Shown: piece after piece, positions 45,101 to 54,720 of the stretch
Layout of the letters: each line of letters starts with the position of its first letter
Position numbering within the stretch: position 1 is the stretch's first letter
Origin: Acanthococcus lagerstroemiae
Taxonomy: Eukaryota > Arthropoda > Insecta > Hemiptera > Eriococcidae
Assembly (NCBI GenBank): GCA_031841125.1
Contig: CM063112.1
Location: 14,968,603-15,032,602 of the forward strand
Direction of reading: 5' to 3'
DNA length: 64,000 nt
Notes under the pieces: generated by a model
Database searches by the model: none
Seen by the model: the letters and a program-made list of their open reading frames with translations, nothing else
What the model was told of the DNA's origin: nothing
Program-made: the position numbers and the translations under genes

Positions 45101-45540
45101 TCTTACACGATTCGAATATACTGCTGGGAAAATATTATGCTGTCTATTAGAGCCTTTTTTACTTTCTTGCTCGACCAGTTGTCTTCAATAATCTTTTTTA
45201 CAAGCTCTTTCTCGTATTTATGAATGTCGTTTCGCACTCCCCTAGTAATAGCTTTTTCTGTTCACAGAGTTAAATTTGGTCTGTTTTATTAAGAAATTCT
45301 TTCATTGCTACTCTCAATTTGTCATCAGTCACAAGTTTGGCCCTTTGCTTGCCGACTTCGTGTTCCATTTCTCTCTATCATAACTCAAACCCTTGCAAGT
45401 CCTAAATACTTTCTCTGCTGCTCCATTCAGCTTTTTCACCATAATGTCATTCGCCTCTTGCCATTTATGGACCGGGATAAAGCCTTTCGGATGGTATCTG
45501 TTTTTCATGGATTAAGTACTTGCTCGAGTTGAGAGTAAAT
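42167..45540 (-). pseudogene. RTE-like LINE remnants, outer copy, split by a second copy
   Basis: The outer copy is read from 45540 leftwards. There is a linker with an EEVQNCAH..FGKIAGPDK-like stretch (about 44890-44960), then FGKVLRNRIYPKLDAQQLRE ending in EAGF (44700-44800). After the inserted copy it restarts with KNRIYAVPDAQQSREQPGFR (42880-42955), IIFTLNQILEKARGYNM, and a FAEN in place of FADD (42500-42511). The Asp loss and many stops show it is dead. The doubled KNRIY..DAQQ block brackets the insertion and may be a long TSD. Confidence 0.75.
42983..44690 (-). pseudogene. RTE-like LINE copy inserted in the outer LINE
   Basis: Read leftwards from about 44690: a linker TTEFYKELYSC (44610-44640), VPEIMLLHKKGDMSDMNNYR (about 44270-44345), SMSLSSNISKIFGKIIKK, EVKQGDLLIPNLFNAVLREI and LNNLRFPYDVALLSND (43780 region), where FADD is replaced by FPYD. 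YNYLDQMVTIEGRGKLYLKA, TYRAQTWSLTKARNER and RKRGRPPTRWADKL follow. The 3' end at about 42983-43010 has an AAATAAAATAAAAATTAATT tail. It closely resembles the tail of the copy at 53595. It is dead. Confidence 0.8.
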
Positions 45541-45634
45541 CTTAAATTTGCTCTGCTTGTCCTCTTATCCGAAGAGAAGTGCAGCCTATTAATTATTTTG
45601 TATTTAGTTACCAACCTTATATCATTAATCAGAG

Positions 45635-45870
45635 GAGGTCTGGTTGGCTGAGTGGATAGCGCGCTGATCTCGGAATCCAGAGGTCCCGGGTTCGAGCCCT
45701 CGTATCAACTCGCTAAATTTCGACCTAGGCTGATTTTTCCGCAAGAAGTGAAGAGGGCTGAGACAGCCCTAACAGCCTCCCCGACGTGTGTGAGGTAATG
45801 CTCGAAAGGGCGGATTCAGGGGCTCGGGCTGAACTTGTCTCAGATGGACCTCTTTCGCTCCTCTTTTTAT
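45635..45870 (+). mobile_element. tRNA-derived SINE, copy 2
   Basis: It starts GGTCTGGTTGGCTGAGTGG with box A TGGCTGAGTGG (45645-45655) and box B GGTTCGAGCCC (45689-45699), then a tRNA-unrelated body with TTTCGACCTAGGC, GAGGGCTGAGACAGCCC and CGAAAGGGCGGATTC. The head resembles a Leu- or Ser-type tRNA but it is not a functional gene. It carries the uninterrupted version of the site where a MITE entered the copy at 15820-16200. Confidence 0.85.
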
Positions 45871-48009
45871 TCCTTTTAATTTGCCCCCATTCGAGATTTT
45901 GGACTTTTTGCTGGGTAAGGACGGTGAATTAATGTAGGCTAGTTTCCCTTCGAGGCCTGCCATCCGGATTTGGGGAATTTTTACTTCGTTATTACCAAAC
46001 CCACTTTTGACCCAGTTTTGAGATTCCAGATTTACTGTTAAATCGCTTCCCCCTGCCTACAACATGAGTACAAGTAAAATGGTGACGGCGAGAAGAACGT
46101 GCCTAAAACCATACAGAGGGGGAAAAATGAAGTCGAACTTGATAGATGCTTTAACAGGAACCATGATTGTAAAACATTGTAGAAATTTATGGCTACGCGT
46201 ATCAGCAGATTTACAAACCGGTATGTGAACGAACACGGGTGTACAGCTTATGAACTTTGGAGGAAGATCAGTGGCGGGCACAGTCAAGTCACATTTTCAA
46301 TTTCAGCGTAGTCTGTCGCTGTAACTTTCGTAAAACGTCTGTGCAAGAAGTGATGACAGGCTGAGCTCGCTGAAATCGGGATTCCGAGAATCGAGAAATG
46401 TGACTCGAATATTTTGTGCAAAGGCCTTATAAAGCTTAGCCGGGCTCAAAATACAATAATTTTACTTCACCATTTTTACGGGTACTTTGCGATGTTGAAA
46501 AGAAAAAAAAAGAAATCATTGTATTTAGAAGCGAAGCTACCGTATACTCCGGAACACAGACGAATAGAAATTTAAGATGGGAGTTGCAAAAAAAAATTTT
46601 TTGCTTCTCTTTTTTCGTGTAGCCAACAATGGCCCATTGTGTACGTATTGAAATGGGTGCAAAATCCGCCGGCGTCAGGATTTCCACTTTCATATTTTTT
46701 CGCTTTCGTTAGTGAGATCCTTTCGCCGAAATGTCTTCTCTTTTCGCCGAGACCCTACGTATGTAGTTTATCGAAAAAGTGTAATTTCCTGTTGATACGC
46801 GAAAAACGTATCAACACTTAGCTTTGCGGTATCCGACTGCATTGTGGTGGAAGAGATACCCCCACCCGGTTCACATTATGGAACAATTTTCGGTTTTCGT
46901 GCAAATCTCGGGGAACTTATGTTGCAGACGGGAAAGAAAATGCATGTTCATGTTAATATTTCTTCTTGTTATGCGCATATTTGTCTTACATATTCAGTGT
47001 AAAATAAAACGTTATTTTGAAACTTCATTTGAAAATCGGTACAATTTCTGTTTTTCAAACCTGAAGTGGAGAAAGTCCAAACCCACGTCTCTCTCTTTTG
47101 GATCCGCCACTGCCTCGTCCTCTCCTGCGTATCGTTGAAGTTTTCGAATCTCACATTTTTCAATGAATGGAAGCAAATGCAAAAGCCAGGTCATATAAGC
47201 TGCCTGTTTATCCAGTTGAAGGAGAATTATTTATCTGAAACATCCTGTATGGTTCAGTGTATTTTACTTAATTTATAAGGGCCTATTTAAATAGGGATGA
47301 AGTATTGAACTCACATACTGATAGTATTCCAAATGGAAACTTATTTAATCATAATTTAGCAGTGGACCCTCAGCTGTATGGTTCCAATTTACATCTAAAA
47401 GAGTCCTTACACTTGATGAAATTCAGTAATTTTGAGAAATTGAACCATTCACATGTTTGGAGCCCTGATTGTGTATTGATAATGAATCACAAGTTGATGG
47501 TTCTGAACTCTTTATTTTGTTCAGTGATTTGAAGATGCCCCTTGTTTAAGAAGTCAGCTTGGAAGCAAGGTGTTCAGAATTTACTGTCGATCCCTACTGA
47601 TCAACACTAGAATACATTCAGTTTTTAGGAGTTTTGCAGAAAACCCTTTTTCACTTTATTTCAGTAAGTTGAAGTCCAGTTAGTTATTAAAGGCAGTCTA
47701 GTTTAGTTGTTGGAAGTTCTGAATTCATATTTGGGAAACAGATGCGCATACATGTGAAGGTACTAGAGCCAACCCTCTGCGGAGGAAATTTGAAATTTAT
47801 TGAAAACTATGTAAAAATGTCTACAATAAGGAATCTCAAACAATTATTATAAAGAACTTTCGAAAGTTGTGAATGAGTTTTAAGGAATCATAATGGAGTT
47901 TTGAGAAGTCGCAATCAAGCTTAAAAAGTTTAGAAGTGTCATTAGCACCCCGAAAAGAATTATGCAATTTTGAACAGTGAGGAGGACGTTCTTTTCGACC
48001 ATCGAGTTT
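45871..48009. other. No gene recognised
   Basis: An isolated hAT-type end (on minus CAGTGGCGGATCC) lies at 47099-47111. Several frames of 60-104 codons have no motif. Confidence 0.3.
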
Positions 48010-48340
48010 CCTCTCTACATTGGTTCCAGTAAATCATAACGTGAAAAACTGCGTCCAGAGTTTCAGATCAATTGAATTTAGAACCTTTGCCACACGCCCC
48101 TCCGCATCTTATGGAAAAAATACTCAAAAGTTTTGACTTTTTTAATGACAAATTGTTCTTCTCTCGGTCCTTAATTCTTCTCTACATTGGTTCCAGTAAA
48201 TCATAAAGTGAAAAATTCCGTCCAAAGTTTCAGATCAATTGAATTAGAACCTTTGCCACACGCCCCTTCGCTTCTTATGGTAAAAATACTCAAGAGTTTT
48301 GACTTTTTTAATGACAAATTGTTCTTCTCGGTTCTTGAAT
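48010..48340 (+). repeat. Two-copy tandem duplication, period 167
   Basis: TCTACATTGGTTCCAGTAAA...CAGATCAATTGAATT...CCTTTGCCACACGCCCCT...TTTGACTTTTTTAATGACAA begins at 48014 and again at 48181, with about 95% identity by eye. Confidence 0.93.
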
Positions 48341-50298
48341 GCATTAAGAATTCGTACTCTCAAGTTTTCGACAGGTTATTTAGCAGTGATTCAATATAAA
48401 ATGATGGGTCCAGGCGGTGACTCCAAAAGAAGGAAAGGGGTGCAAACATGAAATGCGAGATAGTCGATTTATAGGCTTTCGAGGTCCCTACATTTGATTC
48501 TGATGGTAATTATTTGATCCGACTCCCTGGTACGTAATCGAAGGGGGCTGATACCAAATAATTATGTTTTCGTGATGGTATTCGATTTGTGAGTTTTCTA
48601 GGTCATTAAACTCGATTGTGGGGCTCATTTTTGGGTTTAATCTCCCGAGGTGCCACCGTGTGGGCTTCAGCGGTGAAGCACAAATAACGGTTGCTTCTGA
48701 AAGATGGTATTAGATTTATCCCTTTTGGTCTCATCCTCTAGGGGAGGGGGGATTAGATCCTGTCGAATATTTACTGATGTTGAAAACAGTACTGCAGAGT
48801 AAGAACAATGAAAACAGGTACAAGAGAATAAACATAATTTAATATTATGAGAAATTAACAATTGTTCTGATTTAATAGTAATCTTAATTAAAGAAACTAT
48901 TTGAGATATTTGGTCACTGCTTCCTCCCTTTCATCTTCTTGGAGTCCGATTTACCTGCCGGCATAAATACAAATAGCCGTCAGAACATGAGTTATTAGTG
49001 AAACTGAGGAAGGATAAAGAAGTTGTAATTGGGCAATTGCAATGAGTAAAGCCAAACTATAAAGTTCGGATCTCATACCAATACCAGTAGCCTACCTTAA
49101 ATAATAAAGTAAGCTATAAGTAGAGGTAGTAAGAAAGTAAGATTGATGGATTTTGAAATCCATTAACACTAAAAGAAATGAAAATTTAACCTATGAAAGG
49201 TCTTCACTTTCTAACAGTCACTAATCATGAAGAGCAAGAAAACCAAGCCATCGAGAAACCATGGAGAAATTAATAATCTCAATTAAGATTAGAGATGAGA
49301 AGTCCACTTACCTGAGTATCCGAAGAGGCCGAAGTCATTATACAATAAATAACGTCACAGAACACTTATTAAACCAAAAAGCAAGTACCGAATAGAAACT
49401 GCCAACTAACGCAGAACAGTCGAAATGAAACTGTTAAAGTGTAGGCTGAGCAAGGCACACACACTGTCCCTACAACCCGGGCTCTGAGTAAGCAATTAAC
49501 AATGGACCTAGTTTGAAAGGTTGTTTTCTATTGTGAACCATTCACGAATGAATTTCCAACTCTAACTGAACAGGTTCAAACCCTTCTAAATATTTCGTCG
49601 GGAGGCGAAATTGAAATTATGCCTTTATATGATTTATCTTTAAGGCATATTTTTCGACAGATCCAGAAACAAGCCTCAAAATTGTGTTCAAAGAACTTAA
49701 AAATTTACAAATTGAATATCATCACAAAAACTGTCATTATTTGGTATCATTTCCCATTGGTGACACACCAGAGATCGAGTCGAACAAAAATTACCCTCAA
49801 TATCGAATTCAGCACCTTCAAAATTTTGTAATTTCACTCCGATTTCGAATATTATTTTTGAATTCCCCTACTCCCTTTTAGAGAGATTACTTTGGAGCCA
49901 TCGTCCGTGATTATGGAGTCATACTATTTTATATTGAATTATTGTTACATGACCGCAGTTGAACACTTAGGAGTACGAATCTTTATCGCATTTAAGGGCC
50001 AGGAAATACAATTTCTTTTTTAAAATGTACTATCTGTTTTAAAAAAGTCAAAGCTCTTTGTGTTTTTCTCAAAAAAAAAAAAAAAAAAAATACTTGTGAT
50101 ATAGGTACCTGAAATTTTGCAGGATTTATTTTTGATTTTATTGGAACCTATGTAGGAGGGGAACTGAAGGAGATTTGAAGAAAAGAATCCACTAGAAGTA
50201 AATAATGACCGTCATATTGAACGTCTTAGCCAATTTTGAAAAAGCTTGGAAGAGCTTTAGTAAAGTTTGAAAGAATCAGAAAACGTCTTGAACGGATC
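48341..50298. other. No gene recognised
   Basis: AT-rich sequence with an 18-base A run near 50073. Degenerate CTTGAA/TTTGAAAGA words start at about 50220 and continue past the element at 50309, so that element sits inside them. Confidence 0.35.
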
Positions 50299-50308
50299 TT
50301 GAATAGAG

Positions 50309-51261
50309 AAGACGTAAACTCCACACAGTAACAGAAAAATTGAAAAAATGTAATTTGCGCACAGGGTAAAGTGCACACAGTGTCTGATGAAGCAAGATAA
50401 GAAGTGGTAAAAGTGTGAGCAGTTTACAATGCAACTGATTGGTAGACAAGAATGAGCATGTAACTGAAATGTAAGTAGGCTATGATAAACATAGATGAGG
50501 TTCACTTTGTACTTGCCCAAATGCACATGAACACCTGTAGAGACGAACCATTTCTGCTAGTGAACGATGCCAACGATCATATTGTAATTTTTTCGTGTCA
50601 TATTGTAATTTTTTCGTGTGAATCCAATCTGCAGGTATTGAGTCGTGCCCCCAAGTTCTTTACCCAATTTTCCACTGTGCATGGCATCGAAAATGGGTTT
50701 CAATGCATGTTTTTATGAGGCTCACCCCGATATTTTTGAACTTATTCAACGTCTCCGAATTCCAGCTCGAATCTTACACACAAATTCAGGGCCTGCACAT
50801 TCCAAAAAGAGTGAGAAGTGACTATGCGCGATGCCGAGCTCATGTTGAAGAACTTATTCAGCCGTACGACCGTTGTGATATCACACACCTACACTTAATG
50901 AAAAGGTGTGGCTATTACTTGGGCCTAAAAAAAAGACAGCAACAGCCCCCTCCCTCAGCTTTATAAATGAAATTATTGTAATACGTTTATAAAACTTTTA
51001 CTCATGTACTTATCCTAATTTACCAAAATTGACTGAATATAGATAAGTTTAATTTGTAGTTTGATTAGTTTTTGTAAAAATTGACAATTTGTGTGCAAAA
51101 TACAAATAAAAATTAACTTTTTGATATGTGTGCAAATTACATTACCACTGTGTGCAAATTACATACACCGATAAACTCGTCACTCCGTGTGCAAATTACA
51201 ATGTGTGCAGTTTACATTTACATTCATAAAATGAAAAGTGTGTGCAGTTTGTATATGCCCC
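50309..51261. mobile_element. Mutator-like (MULE-like) element with subterminal repeats and 10-base TSD
   Basis: Flanks TTGAATAGAG (50299-50308) and TTGAATACAG (51262-51271) match 9 of 10. Ends are AAGACGTAAACTCCACACAG and, on minus, GGGGCATATACAAACTGCAC, partly matching. Inside the right end TGTGTGCAAATTACA or close variants occur at about 51090, 51127, 51149, 51187 and 51201, and the inverse TGTAATTTGCGCACA at 50349. A decayed transposase-like stretch lies between. TSD length and content suggest Mutator. Flanking CTTGAA repeats weaken the TSD argument somewhat. Confidence 0.62.
50510..50966 (+). pseudogene. Decayed transposase C-terminal fragment, possibly MULE type
   Basis: Three plus frames follow each other. 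The first reads LSRAPKFFTQFSTVHGIENG up to a TGA near 50716. The second reads EAHPDIFELIQRLR (about 50717-50760). The third reads YTQIQGLHIPKRVRSDYARC, then HVEELIQPYD and MKRCGYYLGLKKRQ, ending at 50966. The AHPDIF.LI..L wording and the following K/R-rich helix recall the C-terminal part of MULE transposases near host FLYWCH-type proteins. No catalytic residue is identifiable and the family call is tentative. Two frameshifts make it dead. Confidence 0.45.
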
Positions 51262-51271
51262 TTGAATACAG

Positions 51272-52865
51272 TGTTGAAAAAGTCTGCAAGAGTCTTGAAT
51301 AAGAATTAATGAGGTTTAGTTAGTTTTATAAATAGTATCATTCTCAAGCATGTTTTTGAAAGCTTTGAAGGTTTTAAAAAGTTTCAGCCTCATTGATTTC
51401 CTAACAAATAACGAGAGCCTATAGATATGGATCTCTTTTTTATTCAGTGAGGCCAAACTAAATTGCTAGGGGTTAGTGTCCTCATTTGCACTTCCCTGGT
51501 CATAGCCCTGCCCAATTGAGAATCAGTTGGAAAAATAAGACAGCACACTTCGGAAGGTGTACTATCAAGTTCTTACTCTGAGTGCTCCTCTCAGAAAATG
51601 GTTAGTTAATCGGTTAATCAATTTCTCCTAAATTTACTCTGTCTTAATCTTTTTTTTTCTTCATTTAGACAACTTCTTTCGATTTTTTTGATTAGCTTAG
51701 GCACGGGGAACTACATCTGTTATTTATTATTATTGGAAAAATCGATGGTGTGTGACTGTGATAGACTTGTGTTGAGTGACGTGAGAACCAAACCCGACTG
51801 ACTGGCTATCTATTTAGTCACCTTCTGTCTATCTATCAGCTGAATTGACTGATAGCTTATTCATCGGGCATTCTGTCTGTCTGACAGCTGACATGACTAG
51901 CTAGCTGTCTGTCTGTCGGGGATTCTAGAGTATTTTTATCCGAAAGGAGGTGCTGGTAACAGTGGTGATGGTGAAGACCAGGTTATTTTAATATATTATA
52001 ATAAAAAGATCATAGGCGTCTTGGTGCTTAACCCCAAAATCCTCTAAAAGCCACTTTCCAAAAAAATTAAAAAATCATGCTAGTGAAAGAATTTTTAGCA
52101 TTATTTTGATATTCGAAAGCCCCCTCCCTGCTCCAAGCGGCTATTTACGCGTATGAAAAAGATGTTTTTTAGAATTGATTCTTTTTATACCCAATTCTTT
52201 CTTTCGATTTGTCGATTCATTTTGCGAAGATTTATCATCACTACCTAAAGAACTCTTCTTCGAGACCGTATCCTTATTGTTTCATGAATATAGGATCGTG
52301 TAACTGAGACACTTTGATTGTGCGGTCACCAGTGTTGGAAAATTTAGAAGCTGGTACAGTCCTTCTATTCTCCGGGTCGGTAGTTACTGACCTATCTTGA
52401 TGATGGATCTTTCAGTAGCGCGTTAATCATCGATAAGGTTCAAATTAATTTCTTCTCTTCATTTCTGGGCTCATACTTCGTCACTGACAGACTAATTCCA
52501 GAAATTTCGCCCCGAAGCCTCAGCCCTGACGGTAATGACCTAATGACTGTTTTTGTTCAACTTCTTTAGTGAAATTGAATAATAACAGACGTACTACTCA
52601 AGTTTCTAAATGATCGTTTGTGTTGGACAACGTAATCGTACATTGTAATGTCATGTGCTGAATAGAAATTACATTTACAGCAGAGTATAATATTATAGAC
52701 TTCATAATACGTGATCGATTGTACACGACAGCTGTGTCAGCTTCACCGAAGTTAACGGCATTGCATGTACAACCAATCGTGACAGGTAACGTCATATATC
52801 GCGGGGGTCCAGATTTACAGATCGACGATGTCGAGCTATTTATGCACCAGCTTGATGAGAACTGG
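51272..52865. other. No gene recognised
   Basis: It contains CTGTCTGTCTGTC-like short repeats at 51830-51920. No domain or element end was recognised. Confidence 0.35.
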
Positions 52866-52873
52866 CTGAGAAC

Positions 52874-53016
52874 CAGTGGCATAGCCAGCCTGGTATACGA
52901 GGGGGGTCTGGTCTTGACCAAAGAGAGGAGAAGGTGTTACAGTAGGTGCTAAAATTAAAAAACCTAGAATTTGACGAAATCGCAAATGGGGTCCAGACCC
53001 CCTAGCTACACAACTT
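52874..53016. mobile_element. hAT MITE with perfect 8-base TSD
   Basis: It begins CAGTGGCATAGCCAGCCTGG and the other end reads CCCCCTAGCTACACAACTT. CTGAGAAC flanks both sides exactly (52866-52873 and 53017-53024). Internal GGGGGGTCTGG and CCAGACCCCC form an inverted pair. Confidence 0.88.
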
Positions 53017-53594
53017 CTGAGAACTAACTTATGAGAATCGGATGTACGGGATACGACGGATGCCCAAAGTTCCAAGGTGCAGTCGTGTGTGCCCTTTCGC
53101 TACACGCCGTCGTTGAACTGCTGTTCTCCTCCTGTAACCAGTTTACAGGCGCCACGTGAATTGAAAAATCACGATAGGTACATATGCTGGACAAACGAGC
53201 TGGGTATCAAACTTGTTGACATAACCAGTTCTCCCGCTGTTTTTGAAACTCGCTTTCGACGGGCGTAATAACAGTATCAATTCTGTTATTCCAGACGTTA
53301 ACGGTTATCGCTCAATTACAAGCGCTGATTAACTTTTACTTTCGTTGCACGGCATCGTAGCGTAGCAGAGGAAAAGGAAAACTTACTACACAGGAAATTT
53401 AATTCGGCTGACTGACGTCAAATTCCATAAAAATCATGGTGTCAATACAAACAAGATATTTAGTTTGTTCATGCTGAAAGACTTGAGGATGACCTTTAAG
53501 ATAGGAGCCCGCCTGTCAGAGCCCCCTGTGTCCACAATTGTGAGAAAAGAAGGGCTCAACGGAGTTAACCTAATATTGCCTAAAAGATGAAATT

Positions 53595-54720
53595 TATTTT
53601 ATTTTTATTTTACAGCCGTTCATTCGTCGTACATACATTAGGCCCCGAAGTGTGGGGAGCCGATATGACGTCGAATGCACTCAGGGCACCGGCATCCATC
53701 GTCTTTTTCCACCATAACCTGTCCCTTCCCACTCTTCTCACAGTATCCCAAATTCCTTCGTAATCTCGTCCCTCCACCTTGTAGGTGGTCTACCCTTTTT
53801 TCTTTTCCGTTCTCTAGGTGACCATTCTTCTGTCACCTTTCCCCATATGCCTATGCTCCTCATCATATGCCCTGCAAATCCTAATTTTGCCCTTTTTATT
53901 CTCTCTTCAATATATTTCGAGCCCGTCCTTTCAAGAAGTATTTCTTTCATACTTATTCTATCTTAGATGCGTATTCCCATAGTACCTAAAGTGTGTTACC
54001 CTCAAGCTCTTGTATTGTGCCTTAGTCAGAGACCAAGTTTGTGCTCTGTAATTGAGGGTGGGTATCACGAATTGGTCCAGTATTTTTATTTTCCCCCCTT
54101 AGTGCTAAGTTACCCTTTTGTATCGCTCTGTGGGCCCAGAAACTTTTCCAAGCTTTCGCGATTCTTGCCCTCAGCTCCAGTTCCCCTCGATGTTCAAAAG
54201 CTATCATTTATCCTAAATAATTATATTCCTTCAATTTTTCGATTTCTGTAGCCCCCGCCTTTAATTTTCCCTCCTAAGTATTTGACATCAGCTGTGTTTT
54301 TATCATGTTCATTAGCAGTCCCTCCCTTCTACTTTTGGTATTGAGTCCTTGTGCCATGTCTTGTAACTCTTCTATTTCATTACTTAACAACACAATATCA
54401 TCTGCGTATCGCAGGTTATTCAGACATCGATCATTTATCCTTATCCCCCCCCCCCAGTTTAATCTCCAAAATATCCCCTCCAGTACAGCAATGAATAGAT
54501 TGGGAGACAGAGGGCCCCCCTGCTTCACTCCTTTCTGTATTTCAAATTCTGCTCCCACTCTGTCCAGCCTTACGTATGATGTTGTTTTTCCATACATTTC
54601 CCTCAGCACTCTCACTGTGTCTCTTTCCACCTCCTGTTTTGATTTAGCATCCCATACTGCCTAGTGTTCCACCTACTGAAATCAATAAACAAGAGACATA
54701 GTGACATATTATAAAATGGT
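53595..54720 (-). pseudogene. RTE-like LINE reverse transcriptase, 5'-truncated
   Basis: Read leftwards: a MSLCLLFIDFS-like block (about 54680-54705), VRVLREMYGKTTSYVRLDRV, EFEIQKGVKQGGPLSPNLF, LNNLRYADDIVLLSNEIEEL with YADD intact at 54397-54408, a thumb region (54022-54240), then a C-terminal tail with FAGHMMR and KGRPPTRWRDEITKEFGI (53738-53880). It ends at about 53595 in an AAATAAAATAAA-type tail. The family is that of 9.6, 14.7, 31.1 and 42.2 kb. Stops and frame changes occur in the thumb region. No endonuclease part is present. Confidence 0.87.

Noticed and set aside
45645..45699. tRNA gene (boxes A and B)
   Set aside because: The same boxes plus a shared tRNA-unrelated body occur at 15820-16080, so both are SINE copies rather than tRNA genes.
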